Below, piece by piece: positions 36,128 through 45,452 of a DNA stretch of 64,000 nucleotides; the first letter of the stretch is position 1; each line of letters begins with the position of its first letter. Source of the DNA: Hyphomicrobiales bacterium (GTDB taxonomy: Bacteria; Pseudomonadota; Alphaproteobacteria; Rhizobiales; Methyloligellaceae); contig JAJFHP010000065.1 in assembly GCA_021775555.1 (NCBI GenBank), positions 62,001 to 126,000 on the forward strand, in the 5' to 3' direction. Position numbers and translations under genes: made by a program. The notes beneath the pieces were generated by a model that saw only the letters and a program-made list of their open reading frames with translations, did not search any database and had not been told where the DNA came from.

Positions 36128-37396
36128 ATGAGTCGCAATCGGCGAGAGCTACTGAAAGAAGCAGGTGCGGCGGGGCTGGTGGCCCTGTTGCCGGCGTTTG
36201 GCACGTCAGCACCAGCTGAGGCCGCACGCTCCCCGCTTAAACTTCCCAACTGGAACTATGGCGGCAACAGCTTTGCCGACGACACGGTGCTGATGTTCCG
36301 CGGCAACCCATCCCACACCTTCTATGGCACCGGCCCCGTGCCGGATAACCCACGCATCTTGTGGAAACAGCGGCTTGCTTCGCTCCCGACAATCACCCAC
36401 GGCAAAAAGGTAGTCTGGGCGGGCACGGGATGGACCGGCACCGCCGTCAAACAAGGTGAATATGTCTTCGTCGGATCCGCCGGGGGTTATGTCTATGCGT
36501 TCGAGGCGGACACGGGGAAATTAGGGTGGCGATACGGGACGAAACGCCCGCGCATGTATAAGGGCTCGCCCTGCTTCTGGGACAACAAGCTCTATATCGG
36601 CAACACCGACAACCGGCTGCACTGCATCGACGCCAGTACAGGCAAATCGGTGTGGAAATTCGATACCGGGCGCGATCTCGATTCCTCGCCCTGCGTCGTC
36701 GATGGCCGGCTCTATATCGCCGGTGAGAACGGCAATGCGCGTTGTATTGACCCCCGGAACGGCAAACAGATCTGGAAGACCTTTGTCGGCGGTGTTGGCA
36801 AGGGTACGCCGCTCGGTTCAAATGGCTCGGAAACCTCGCCCGCGATCGCCGATGGAGATTTTTACACCGCCACCTATGACGGCATCCTGTTCTGTCTCGA
36901 CATCAAGGATGGCCGCATCAAGTGGAAAACCAGAACCCATGACGACACCGACGCGTCACCGGTGGTCGCGGGTGATTTCGTCTATGCGGCGGCTGAAGAG
37001 AAAGCCTCCTACCTGTTCTGCTTCGAACGGGAAAAGGGCCGCGAGATCTGGCGCTATGGCGGCAACAAGATGGGCTACTGGTCAACGCCCGCATACGCCA
37101 ACGGCCGGCTCTATGTGGGCGGAGATGATTTCAATCTCCACTGCGTCGATGCCACGTCCGGTGCGCCTGTGTGGACCTTCAAGACCGGCGCCGGTGTCTG
37201 GTCCAGCCCGTGTGTGGTGGACGACAAGGTGGTGTTTGGCTCTCGCGATGCGCATCTCTATGTGGTGGATGCGAATACGGGAAAGGAAATCTCCCGTGTC
37301 CGCGTAGATGGGCGGATCATCTCATCCCCCTGCATCGTCGATGGCAATATCTGGGTTGGAACCGCAACAGGCTGGTTCTACTGTTTTGGCGCCTGA
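36128..37396 (+). CDS. exported PQQ-like beta-propeller repeat protein
   Basis: A 422-residue protein from the ATG at 36128. The N-terminus has a twin-arginine type signal (RRELLK, then a hydrophobic stretch ending PAEA). At least seven repeats of the type hydrophobic-C/A-hydrophobic-D-x-x-x-G-x-x-x-W follow (YAFEADTGKLGW, HCIDASTGKSVW, HCVDATSGAPVW and others), the PQQ/BamB propeller pattern. Catalytic quinoprotein residues were not identified, so a scaffold or assembly role is as likely as an enzyme. Its 3' end overlaps the convergent ceramidase-like gene by 19 bases. Confidence 0.85.
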   Translation: MSRNRRELLKEAGAAGLVALLPAFGTSAPAEAARSPLKLPNWNYGGNSFADDTVLMFRGNPSHTFYGTGPVPDNPRILWKQRLASLPTITHGKKVVWAGTGWTGTAVKQGEYVFVGSAGGYVYAFEADTGKLGWRYGTKRPRMYKGSPCFWDNKLYIGNTDNRLHCIDASTGKSVWKFDTGRDLDSSPCVVDGRLYIAGENGNARCIDPRNGKQIWKTFVGGVGKGTPLGSNGSETSPAIADGDFYTATYDGILFCLDIKDGRIKWKTRTHDDTDASPVVAGDFVYAAAEEKASYLFCFEREKGREIWRYGGNKMGYWSTPAYANGRLYVGGDDFNLHCVDATSGAPVWTFKTGAGVWSSPCVVDDKVVFGSRDAHLYVVDANTGKEISRVRVDGRIISSPCIVDGNIWVGTATGWFYCFGA

Positions 37397-38154
37397 GACG
37401 CCTTCGAGGGCAGGTTTTCAATCAGGGCGCGCAGCAGCAGATACAGCATCACCGCGTTGAGAATATGCCACAATGAATGCGTGCCCAGGCTGACGGCCTG
37501 CTCACCCATCTCTCGCGTCATGCACCCGATCCCATTCCCCTTGGGCCAGTCATCAAGAGCGCGCAAAATGAGCGAGAGTGTAAACACGCAAAAAGCGGAC
37601 AGCACCCAATCGGTCACGGGATGCTTGTGCCGGTATAAAACACTCCCGAAAATCGCCATGACAGCCAGGGCGGGCACATAGGCCAGGGAGCCGCTGAAGG
37701 AGGAGTTGAGCGCCGAACAGAGCCGGCCCGGCATCAACTCGTCACACAGGAACATCACGAGCGTTATGACAACCACGAGCCCTGTGACACCCAGCGCGCT
37801 CAATAGGCTCATTCCCAGGAACCGGCGAAGCGCGGTCACCAGGTAGACCGTGATGAAAAGCGTGATGGGTGTGACATCCGTGAGCCGCGCCCAGCCGGTG
37901 GCAAAGGTGTGGAACATGAAACTTCCAACGCCCACCAGCATCGCCAGCCCAATCAGCACCAGAATTTCCCGTGTGCCGCTGTGCGGCCCCTTGGCGCGCA
38001 AATCGGTATAGGCAAACAGGGCGGTGAATAAAAATGCCAGATTGGTCATGGCATTAATTGGTTCAGCCCAGAAGTCGGGGTTCAATGCCCTCTCGCAATA
38101 GCAGCCCACCTGGTCCCAGGCGCCGAGACCTTCCGCGTGACAGGAGTTTATCAT
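37378..38154 (-). CDS. ceramidase-like membrane protein (CREST superfamily)
   Basis: A 258-residue protein with about seven membrane segments. It carries the alkaline-ceramidase/CREST residues: CERALNPDFWAEPINAMTNLAF at the start, Ser78 and His82 in GSFMFH, Asp93 in LTDV and a C-terminal HxxxH (H226, H230) for zinc. Eukaryotic members hydrolyse ceramide amide bonds; bacterial substrates are poorly known. It lies 15 bases downstream of the CinA-like gene and may share its transcript. Confidence 0.85.
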   Translation of the reverse strand: MINSCHAEGLGAWDQVGCYCERALNPDFWAEPINAMTNLAFLFTALFAYTDLRAKGPHSGTREILVLIGLAMLVGVGSFMFHTFATGWARLTDVTPITLFITVYLVTALRRFLGMSLLSALGVTGLVVVITLVMFLCDELMPGRLCSALNSSFSGSLAYVPALAVMAIFGSVLYRHKHPVTDWVLSAFCVFTLSLILRALDDWPKGNGIGCMTREMGEQAVSLGTHSLWHILNAVMLYLLLRALIENLPSKASQAPKQ

Positions 38155-38169
38155 GTTGAAATCCGCATA

Positions 38170-38961
38170 TCAGTGGGCAGCCCCGGTGGTGGTAATTTCA
38201 GAGGAATACTCCGTAAAACCTTCATCTTCCAGCATTTTCCAGATCGATTTCAGCGCCTCCTCCAACTCCCCCTCATCTTGTGATCGCAACACCAGGTTGG
38301 TGCCCAGTTTCTCTTTCACAAAAAATGGATAGCTGCCCATTTGCACATCCGGATGCCCCTCCTGCACCCGCGAAAGCCCGGCCGCCACGATGCCTTCCGG
38401 GCGTTCAACCCGCACGGTGCGAGAAATCATCTTTGCGCCTGTTTTCAGCCTGGGCGCCACGTCGTCGAGCATCACCTGCATGATTCGCGGGACACCAGCC
38501 ATGACGATCACGTTTTGGACCATGAACCCGGGCGCTCCCGATACCGAATTTTTAATCAGCTCGCCGCCCTCCGGAATGCGCGCCATACGCATCCGTGCCG
38601 GCGTAAAGTCACCCGGGGCATAGCGCTTTTCCATGATGGCCACCGCGCGCGGGTCCACGTCTATTGAGACGCCAAGCGCCCTGGCAACCGCATCAGCGGT
38701 GATGTCATCATGGGTGGGGCCTATGCCGCCGGTGGTGAACACATAGTCAAATTTCTCACGAAGCGCGTTGATGGCGGCAACGATCTCGTCCTCGATATCG
38801 GACACCACGCGCACCTCACTCAGGCGAATGCCGATCGCGGTCAGATAGTCCGCGATATATCCGGTATTCTTGTCCTTGGTCCGCCCGGACAGGATTTCAT
38901 CCCCAATGACAATGAGCGCTGCCGTCACGGTTACCCGGGTTTTGCTGTCCTGATTCGTCAC
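38170..38961 (-). CDS. CinA-like molybdopterin-binding domain protein
   Basis: A 263-residue protein with GTG start and an AGGGGG ribosome-binding site. Motifs [38 protein letters not shown] and [12 protein letters not shown] are those of the MoCF_biosynth/CinA N-terminal domain. The C-terminal NMN-deamidase domain of full CinA is absent, so it belongs to the short form common in alphaproteobacteria. Function is uncertain; ADP-ribose pyrophosphatase activity is known for some full-length CinA proteins. It diverges from sfsA. Confidence 0.88.
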   Translation of the reverse strand: MTNQDSKTRVTVTAALIVIGDEILSGRTKDKNTGYIADYLTAIGIRLSEVRVVSDIEDEIVAAINALREKFDYVFTTGGIGPTHDDITADAVARALGVSIDVDPRAVAIMEKRYAPGDFTPARMRMARIPEGGELIKNSVSGAPGFMVQNVIVMAGVPRIMQVMLDDVAPRLKTGAKMISRTVRVERPEGIVAAGLSRVQEGHPDVQMGSYPFFVKEKLGTNLVLRSQDEGELEEALKSIWKMLEDEGFTEYSSEITTTGAAH

Positions 38962-39056
38962 GCCGCCCCCTGTCTGACTTGTCGCACATTACAAAGTCTT
39001 TGCTTCATTCCATAGTGTCTTGCAGTGCGAGGCCCTTCTTCATAAGTTCACCGCCC

Positions 39057-39773
39057 ATGGAATTTCCTGAACCCCTCAAAACCGGGCGTCTCATAAAGCG
39101 TTACAAGCGCTTTCTGGCCGATGTGAAACTCGACAGTGGTGAGGAGATTACCGCTCATTGCGCCAATCCCGGCTCGATGCTGGGCCTTGCGGAGCCCGGA
39201 TCACGGGTCTGGCTGTCCGAGAACGACAATCCCAAGCGCAAGCTGAAATTCTCCTGGGAACTGATTGAAGTGGATCTTGGTGCGGGCCCGGTGCTGGTGG
39301 GCATCAACACCAGCCTGCCCAATGCACTTGTGACGGAAGCCATTCAATCGGGCCTGATACCGGAATTGTCCGGTTATCCGGCACTGCGCCGGGAAGTAAA
39401 ATACGGCGTCAACAGCAGAATAGATATTTTACTCGAAAAAGATGATTTATCTCGCTGTTATGTTGAGATAAAAAATGTCCATCTTATGCGCAATTCAGGA
39501 CTTTCAGAGTTCCCGGATTCGGTTACCAGCCGGGGCAAGAAGCACCTGGTGGAACTGTCCGGCATGGTCGCACAAGGCCACCGGGCGGTCATGCTTTACC
39601 TGGTTCAGCGCGGCGATGCGGAACGTTTTTCACTCGCGCGGGACATGGATCCGGCCTATGGCGAGGCATTCGATGAAGCGATAAAAGCAGGGGTTGAAGC
39701 TTTTGCCTATGACTGCGAAATTACGCCACAGACCATTAATGTTTCCCGGCGTATACCGGTTGCGAGCATGTGA
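39057..39773 (+). CDS. sfsA: SfsA family DNA-binding/sugar fermentation stimulation protein
   Basis: A 238-residue protein from the ATG at 39057. It contains [41 protein letters not shown] and the [13 protein letters not shown] stretch, with a PD-(D/E)xK-like nuclease fold including D, E and K in RIDILL and VEIKN. E. coli SfsA was described as a regulator of sugar fermentation; the fold suggests nucleic-acid action. An upstream in-frame start at 38979 lacks family similarity. Map follows after 98 bases. Confidence 0.93.
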   Translation: MEFPEPLKTGRLIKRYKRFLADVKLDSGEEITAHCANPGSMLGLAEPGSRVWLSENDNPKRKLKFSWELIEVDLGAGPVLVGINTSLPNALVTEAIQSGLIPELSGYPALRREVKYGVNSRIDILLEKDDLSRCYVEIKNVHLMRNSGLSEFPDSVTSRGKKHLVELSGMVAQGHRAVMLYLVQRGDAERFSLARDMDPAYGEAFDEAIKAGVEAFAYDCEITPQTINVSRRIPVASM

Positions 39774-39871
39774 ATGGATAAGGATCGACAGCTTGATGCC
39801 CTCGCCCAGTTGCGCAAATGCACTTTTCGCCGTAAGTCACATGAAAATCGCATGAGAGGAAACGGACCCTC

Positions 39872-40696
39872 ATGTCCAACCTTGAATTAGCACGCGCCGG
39901 CAGACCGGACAGCAGAATCAAAATCCACGGGCCCGAAGCCTTCGATGGAATGCGCCATGCCGGCCAGCTGACAGCAAGGGCGCTGGATTTGCTGGTTAGC
40001 GAAGTTAAACCAGGCATCACGACCCAGTCGCTCGATGATTTCGTTTTTGAATTCGCCATGGATCATGGCGCAGTTCCCGCACCCTTGAACTATCGCGGTT
40101 TCACCAAATCAATCTGCACCTCCCTCAACCATGTGGTCTGTCACGGCATTCCGGGTGAGCGGATACTCAAGGAAGGCGATATTCTGAATGTGGATGTGAC
40201 GCTGATCCTGGATGGCTGGCATGGAGATTCCAGCCGCATGTACCCAATCGGCAAAATACCGCGCGCGGCTGAACGGCTGAATGCCGTGACCTATGAGGCC
40301 CTCATGCGCGGTGTCGCGGCGGTTGTGCCGGGGGGACATATCGGCGACATCGGAGCAGCCATCCAGTCCTACGCGGAAGATGAACGATGTTCCGTGGTGC
40401 GAGACTTTTGCGGACATGGCCTGGGCCAAGTTTTCCATGACCGGCCCAACATCCTGCATTACGGACGCCCCGGAGAGGGAACCGAAATGCGCCCGGGTAT
40501 GCTGTTCACCATCGAGCCGATGATCAATCTCGGCAAACCGCAGGTCAAAATCAAATCAGACGGCTGGACGGCGGTCACCCGCGACCGTTCCCTGTCGGCC
40601 CAGTTCGAGCATAGCGTGGGGGTAACAGAAACCGGCGTGGACATCTTCACCACATCGCCGGCGGGTCTGCACCAACCACCCTATGAGACGGGTTGA
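39872..40696 (+). CDS. map: methionine aminopeptidase, type I
   Basis: A 274-residue metalloenzyme removing the initiator Met. Metal ligands are visible in [15 protein letters not shown] (two Asp), [14 protein letters not shown] (His), FTIEPMIN (Glu) and [12 protein letters not shown] (Glu). Length is typical for type I. A GAGAGGAAA ribosome-binding site lies upstream. radC begins within its last codons (14-base overlap). Confidence 0.96.
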   Translation: MSNLELARAGRPDSRIKIHGPEAFDGMRHAGQLTARALDLLVSEVKPGITTQSLDDFVFEFAMDHGAVPAPLNYRGFTKSICTSLNHVVCHGIPGERILKEGDILNVDVTLILDGWHGDSSRMYPIGKIPRAAERLNAVTYEALMRGVAAVVPGGHIGDIGAAIQSYAEDERCSVVRDFCGHGLGQVFHDRPNILHYGRPGEGTEMRPGMLFTIEPMINLGKPQVKIKSDGWTAVTRDRSLSAQFEHSVGVTETGVDIFTTSPAGLHQPPYETG

Positions 40697-41399
40697 GACC
40701 CTCAAAATGGGTTTTAAAGACGCTGGCAAACCTCATTTTCTGGGCCACCGTGACCGTCTGCGCCAGCGTTTCCGTGACACTGGCGGTGATACACTCCCCG
40801 ACTATGAACTTCTTGAGCTCGTGCTGTTTCGCGCACTTCCGCGCCGCGATACCAAGCCGCTTGCCAAGGAACTCATTGCCAAGTTTGGCTCCTTCACTGA
40901 AGTGCTCAACGCACCCGAGGAACGCCTGATCGAGGTCGCGGGCGTGGGAGATGCGGTCGTTACCGAAATGAAACTTATCCGCTCTTCCGCGCTGCGTCTG
41001 ATGAAGGGGCAGGTCATGGACCGGCCGGTGCTCGATTCATGGTCCGCCGTGCTGAGCTATTGCCGGGCGGGCATGGCGTTTCAAGCCAAGGAGCAGTTCC
41101 GCATCCTGTTTCTCGACAAGCGCAACCGGATTATTGCCGACGAAGTGCAACAGGAAGGCACCGTCGACCATACGCCCGTTTATATCCGCGAGATTGTCAA
41201 GCGAGCGCTGGAGCTTTCCGCGACCGCGATTATTCTGGTGCACAATCACCCGTCAGGTGATCCGACACCCTCACGTGCTGATATCGAGATGACAAAAAAG
41301 ATCGTGGAATCTGCAAAAAATCTCGGCATCACCGTCCACGACCACATCATCGTCGGCAAGGAAGGCCATGCGAGTTTTCGCGGGTTGAGCCTGATTTAA
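40683..41399 (+). CDS. radC: RadC/JAB domain protein
   Basis: A 238-residue protein with an N-terminal helix-hairpin-helix region ([16 protein letters not shown]) and a C-terminal JAB metalloprotease-like domain with motif [14 protein letters not shown] and a preceding Glu. The start at 40683 overlaps the end of map; the ATG at 40707 (MGFKDAG) is an alternative. A DNA-repair role was once proposed and is doubtful; its actual function is open. Its stop overlaps the stop of the convergent cyclophilin-like gene. Confidence 0.93.
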   Translation: MRRVETLKMGFKDAGKPHFLGHRDRLRQRFRDTGGDTLPDYELLELVLFRALPRRDTKPLAKELIAKFGSFTEVLNAPEERLIEVAGVGDAVVTEMKLIRSSALRLMKGQVMDRPVLDSWSAVLSYCRAGMAFQAKEQFRILFLDKRNRIIADEVQQEGTVDHTPVYIREIVKRALELSATAIILVHNHPSGDPTPSRADIEMTKKIVESAKNLGITVHDHIIVGKEGHASFRGLSLI

Positions 41400-41755
41400 G
41401 CCTTCGCCACAGTAATGGCATCTCCGGGCTGCACGCTGGCCAACGCTTTAACATCATCGAGTGACCGTCCCCAGATGTTACACGGGCTGGCCAAACGCGT
41501 TTCATCGCCTTGTGAAATCGGCGTACGGCCAAATCCGATAGCTATGGCGTCACCATCAGGCCAATAGGCAATTTCACCCGGTTCCACCACCTCGCGCGCA
41601 CCTTGTTCCCGTTCCACGCTCACCGGCGTGGAGAAGTAGACCTCTTCCCCCCAGGTCTGCGCGCCTGACTGGATTGGCAATGCGTCAAGAATGGCTTTTC
41701 CCGTTGGGGTATCCAGCACCTCAACGCGTATCGAAACGTTCCCTGCCGTGATCAT
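41396..41755 (-). CDS. cyclophilin-like fold protein
   Basis: A 119-residue protein when started at the ATG at 41755; the frame extends to 41794. The pattern [34 protein letters not shown] and NIWGR is that of the cyclophilin-like (TM1367/PF04126-type) family. These have a cyclophilin barrel, but no prolyl-isomerase activity is established. It converges with radC with a 4-base overlap. Confidence 0.8.
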   Translation of the reverse strand: MITAGNVSIRVEVLDTPTGKAILDALPIQSGAQTWGEEVYFSTPVSVEREQGAREVVEPGEIAYWPDGDAIAIGFGRTPISQGDETRLASPCNIWGRSLDDVKALASVQPGDAITVAKA

Positions 41756-41903
41756 AATCTCGGTCAATTGAACCCACCATATTGTGATTTTCAAATGAAT
41801 GTTTTGCCTTCAGCAGTGTTTACACCTTACAGGCGAACAGTCATGGATGAACACACTTCAGCCAGCCGAATTTCCCGGCATATTGAAAATGAAGGATTAA
41901 ACG

Positions 41904-42995
41904 ATGTTGCGACGGGTGCCCGAGGCCCACATATCGGCTGATCCAGCTCTCAGTATGGACATAGAGATTTCCTCTCTCGCGACAGCCGTCCCGCCATACC
42001 GATACACCCAGGATGAAGCATTGGCGCTGGCTGGAGGCATGTTTCCTGAATATGGGCATTTAAAAAATGTCTTCGCAAATACCGGCATCGAGAACCGCTA
42101 CTCCTGTGTCCCGCTCGACTGGTTTACAGAACCTCACAACTGGGTTGATCGCAACGCGGCCTATGAAAAAGGCGCCCTGGAATTGCTGGAACGGGCCGCA
42201 CGCAAAGCAATTGAAGAAGCTGGTACAAACCCGCGAGACATCGGCGCGATTATCACCGTATCGACAACAGGCCTGAGCGTACCAAGCCTCGACGCCAAGC
42301 TGATGCACAAACTCGGCCTGCCCTCCGACACTGAGCGATTGCCGATTTTCGGGCTTGGTTGCGCTGGCGGCGTCACCGGGATGGCGCGCGCGGCCCGGAT
42401 GGCCGCAAGCATGAATGGGCGCAGCGTGCTGATGCTGTGTGTAGAGCTGTGCGGCCTCAACTTTCGCTCAGCGGACGAGAACAAGGTCAATTATATCTCC
42501 ACCGCCCTGTTTGGCGACGGCGCGGCCGCCATGGTCGTGCGACACCGGACAGGTAGAGCTATCGGACATATCGAAGCCGTTGGCGAGCACAATTGGCCTG
42601 ACACGCAGGACGTTATGGGCTGGTCCATCGAAGAAGATGGTTTCGGTGTTGTCATGAGCACACAAATTCCGCAATTCGCGCGTGATAAACTTAAACAGGC
42701 CGCTGAAAGCTTTCTCGCCAAGAGTGGATTAAAACTAGATGACCTCGACGGCGTCGTCGCGCATCCAGGCGGGCGTAAGGTCCTGGAAGCTATCTCCGAT
42801 GCCCTGAGTATCGACAAGTCGCAACTGGTTCACGGATGGGAGGTGCTTCGCGACTATGGAAACATGTCGTCGCCTACGGTCATGTTTGTACTGGAACGTA
42901 CAATTTCTGACAGACCACACGGTAGCTACCTGATGTTCGCTTTCGGACCTGGTTTTACAGTTTCGTTTGCCCTGCTGGACCTTTCACCGGCATAG
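41904..42995 (+). CDS. type III polyketide synthase
   Basis: A 363-residue chalcone-synthase-like enzyme. The catalytic triad is complete: C153 in GLGCAGGV, H287 in AHPGG and N320 in DYGNMSSPT. Such enzymes extend acyl-CoA starters with malonyl-CoA and cyclise the product to alkylpyrones or alkylresorcinols. The ATG at 41904 has AAGGA eight bases upstream; an ATG at 41955 is possible. The next gene, nine bases later, is an ICMT-type methyltransferase, a pairing also seen as srsA-srsB and bpsA-bpsB, where it makes methylated phenolic lipids or alkylpyrones. Confidence 0.93.
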   Translation: MLRRVPEAHISADPALSMDIEISSLATAVPPYRYTQDEALALAGGMFPEYGHLKNVFANTGIENRYSCVPLDWFTEPHNWVDRNAAYEKGALELLERAARKAIEEAGTNPRDIGAIITVSTTGLSVPSLDAKLMHKLGLPSDTERLPIFGLGCAGGVTGMARAARMAASMNGRSVLMLCVELCGLNFRSADENKVNYISTALFGDGAAAMVVRHRTGRAIGHIEAVGEHNWPDTQDVMGWSIEEDGFGVVMSTQIPQFARDKLKQAAESFLAKSGLKLDDLDGVVAHPGGRKVLEAISDALSIDKSQLVHGWEVLRDYGNMSSPTVMFVLERTISDRPHGSYLMFAFGPGFTVSFALLDLSPA

Positions 42996-43004
42996 TCCAG
43001 ACTC

Positions 43005-43517
43005 ATGTTTGGCGCCCCTCAAATAGCTGCACTGCTGCTCCTGCTCCAGCGCATTCTCGAAGAGATATACTCATCCGCCAACACCAAGAGGCTGCTGGCT
43101 GAAGGGGCTCAGGAAGCTGGCGCTGAATATTATCCCGTCGTCGCAGCCACGCATCTGGGCTGGATCGCCAGCCTGTTCCTGCTGGTCTCACCCAACGCCA
43201 ATATCATTTGGCCGCTGCTCATGCTCTATGCGCTGCTTCAGGTGGCTCGCTACTGGGTTATGGGCACCCTGGGCCGCTACTGGACCCACCGCATCATCAC
43301 TTTGCCAGACGCACCTGTCGTGAACCGGGGGCCATACAAATATATCCGCCACCCCAACTACGTCATCACGCTGCTGGAAACGTTTCTGTTGCCGCTTGCA
43401 TTCGGTGCATGGGGGTTGGCGCTGATCATGACGGCCATCTGGGCCGCCGTGCTGCATTACAAGATATTGCTTGAGGACGCCGCACTCGCCAATCGGCGGG
43501 AATCGGCAAAGAACTAG
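43005..43517 (+). CDS. isoprenylcysteine carboxyl methyltransferase-like membrane enzyme
   Basis: A 170-residue protein with several membrane segments and the ICMT motif NRGPYKYIRHPNYVITLLE, which binds S-adenosylmethionine. Bacterial members next to type III polyketide synthases methylate the polyketide product, and that is the likely role. Its TAG stop lies inside a 19-base palindrome shared with the convergent ketosynthase gene. Confidence 0.87.
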   Translation: MFGAPQIAALLLLLQRILEEIYSSANTKRLLAEGAQEAGAEYYPVVAATHLGWIASLFLLVSPNANIIWPLLMLYALLQVARYWVMGTLGRYWTHRIITLPDAPVVNRGPYKYIRHPNYVITLLETFLLPLAFGAWGLALIMTAIWAAVLHYKILLEDAALANRRESAKN

Positions 43518-43532
43518 AGCATGATGCTCTAG
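43514..43532. repeat. 19-base perfect palindrome holding two convergent stop codons
   Basis: CTAGAGCATGATGCTCTAG: 9-base arms around one G. The stop of the methyltransferase gene (43515-43517) and of the ketosynthase gene (43529-43531, minus strand) are both TAG within it. The TAGAGCATG motif resembles intergenic repeats common in Rhizobiales. A degenerate relative lies at 58583-58603. Confidence 0.8.
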
Positions 43533-44767
43533 GCTGGTGGCGGGCCGAAAACCAGCACCGCGTTCAGGCCGCCAAAGGCGAATGAGTTCGACATGGCGTA
43601 TGTCACGTCGCGCTTGCGAGCCTCGTTTGGCGTATAATCCAGATCGCACTCGGGATCAGTTTCATCGAACCCGATTGTCGGCGGAACGATATTCTCTTCC
43701 ATCGCCTTGAGCGTAGCGACTGCCTCAACGCCTCCGCCCGCGCCCAGGCAATGACCGTGCATGGACTTGGTGGATGAAATCGAAAGGTCATTGGCAGCCT
43801 TGCCGAAAACACGCTTGATGGCGTTCGTTTCATTGATGTCGTTAATGGTCGTGGCCGTTCCGTGCGCGTTGATATAATCAATATCACCAGGTGCCAGCTC
43901 CGCATCATCGAGCGCGATTTGCATGGCACTGGAAGCGCCCTCAATCGACGGGTTGACCATGTCAGCAGCGTCCGAGGTCATACCATAGCCTTTGAGTTCG
44001 GCAATGATTGTGGCACCGCGTTCCTTGGCATGTTCATATTCTTCCAGCACAAGGACGCCTGCGCCCTCTCCCAGAACGGTTCCGTTACGGCCCTTGGAGA
44101 AGGGGAACAATCCGTCGGGCGAAAGCACGCGCATCGCCTGCCATGCACGCGTGGTTCCCCAGTTCAGGGAAGCTTCTGCCGCACCTCCAATGCCGAGATC
44201 GCACAAACCTTCGCGAATCATGCGGTATACAAGACCAATGGAGTGGGGCGCGGTCGAACAGGCGCTCACAACGCCGAAACAAGGCCCCGTGATGCCATAT
44301 TCAATGCTGACATGGGCGGCAGCGGAAGAACCGATGGTTTTGAGAAGCGTTAGCGGATGGGTCGCGCGCTTCTTATCTTCGAACAGCCCCTTGTAAGAGG
44401 CTTCCATGGTGGTAATCCCGCCAACACCGGTACCGATGATGCAAGCCGCGCGGTATCCCTTCTCGCCCTGAAGTGGAGTTTCCAGCCCTGATTGCTCGAA
44501 AGCTTCACGGGCAGTAACCCCGGCAAACTGGGAATACCGGTCTGCCAGCAGGAACTGTTTTGTCATGCCCAACTCTCGCGCGTCGAAGTCCTTAACCTCA
44601 CCGCCGATGTGGATATAAAGTTCCTCGAGGGGAAACAGCGTGAATTTGCCGATCCCGCACTCCCCCTTCTTGAGGGCGCTCCAGAAAGCGTCAACGCCGA
44701 CACCTACCGAGGAAACAACTCCCTGGCCGGTCACAACGACGCGCCTGCGATCCTTAGGCTGTGCCAT
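43529..44767 (-). CDS. beta-ketoacyl-ACP synthase (FabF/NodE-like)
   Basis: A 412-residue condensing enzyme. The nucleophile is C170 in VSACSTAPHS, and the two catalytic histidines are in NAHGTATTIND and KSMHGHCLGAGGG; the latter differs from the usual SMTGH of FabF. It condenses acyl chains with malonyl-ACP. It lies 63 bases downstream of an acyl carrier protein gene, a two-gene arrangement like nodF-nodE for specialised lipid chains. Convergent with the polyketide methyltransferase gene. A housekeeping FabF is probably elsewhere, but that cannot be seen here. Confidence 0.9.
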   Translation of the reverse strand: MAQPKDRRRVVVTGQGVVSSVGVGVDAFWSALKKGECGIGKFTLFPLEELYIHIGGEVKDFDARELGMTKQFLLADRYSQFAGVTAREAFEQSGLETPLQGEKGYRAACIIGTGVGGITTMEASYKGLFEDKKRATHPLTLLKTIGSSAAAHVSIEYGITGPCFGVVSACSTAPHSIGLVYRMIREGLCDLGIGGAAEASLNWGTTRAWQAMRVLSPDGLFPFSKGRNGTVLGEGAGVLVLEEYEHAKERGATIIAELKGYGMTSDAADMVNPSIEGASSAMQIALDDAELAPGDIDYINAHGTATTINDINETNAIKRVFGKAANDLSISSTKSMHGHCLGAGGGVEAVATLKAMEENIVPPTIGFDETDPECDLDYTPNEARKRDVTYAMSNSFAFGGLNAVLVFGPPPA

Positions 44768-44830
44768 GTATCTGAAAATGCCCTGAATGCGCCCTCAGAC
44801 CGCGCTTGGGCGGTGTGAACGCTGGCGCTG

Positions 44831-45100
44831 TTACGCTGCTGCCCCGGAAGATTTTTTCTCGGAAATGATGGAATTCACTTTATCCACAACCGAACCGACG
44901 GTCGCGAAATCCTCGACCTCTTCGTTCGCATTGTAGGGAATCTCTATGCCAAATGTATCTTCAATATCGAAAACAATCACGGCGAGATCCAGAGACTCGA
45001 TGTCCAGTTCCGTTAAGGGCGTGTCCAACGCTATCGAGTCGGACGGCTCCTTCATATTCTTCTTCAGGATATCGATGATCTTGGTTGCCACTTCGTCCAT
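44831..45100 (-). CDS. acyl carrier protein, non-housekeeping type
   Basis: An 89-residue acyl carrier protein. The phosphopantetheine serine is S36 in DIESLDLA, where ES replaces the usual DS. The rest matches the four-helix carrier fold, with VIVFDIEDTFGIEIPYNANEEVEDFATVGSVVDKV resembling NodF-like carriers. An AGGGAG ribosome-binding site precedes the ATG. It is co-oriented with the ketosynthase gene and probably serves it. Confidence 0.9.
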   Translation of the reverse strand: MDEVATKIIDILKKNMKEPSDSIALDTPLTELDIESLDLAVIVFDIEDTFGIEIPYNANEEVEDFATVGSVVDKVNSIISEKKSSGAAA

Positions 45101-45452
45101 ATCATTCTCCCTGCCCCGGAGGTAGCGCGAGGCTTCGTCATATTTTCCAATCTGCTAATGCAATTGGTGTGTGTGAGCAAGCCGCGCGTTCAATTAGTCT
45201 TAAAATCGAACGGAGTCTAGCGTGTCGCGCATATGGGTCAAACTGTCCTAAACGCGTCACATGACCACATGGATTGCCTGTGCTTCGGTTCCATTTGGAC
45301 GTCTTCAACCACAATTGCAAGTGATGAAGGTGTTTTTGCGTTAATATCAGCCGTTTTCACAGTAGTCAGAAGGCCCTGAGCAAGCGTAAATTGAGACTTA
45401 TTTTGCCGCGTATCCACGTGTCAACCTCGCAGAAAGCCATCCGATTCGACCC
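45101..45452. other. 352-base divergent gap between the acyl carrier protein and acyl-CoA ligase genes
   Basis: Both promoters must lie here. I could not place convincing -35/-10 pairs or a clear operator, and see no gene. Confidence 0.4.

Noticed and set aside
36020-36249. N-terminal extension of the GIY-YIG protein through the repeat (reading PRRRESK)
   Set aside because: This is translation of the inverted repeat, a known annotation artefact; the ATG at 36006 gives the standard domain.
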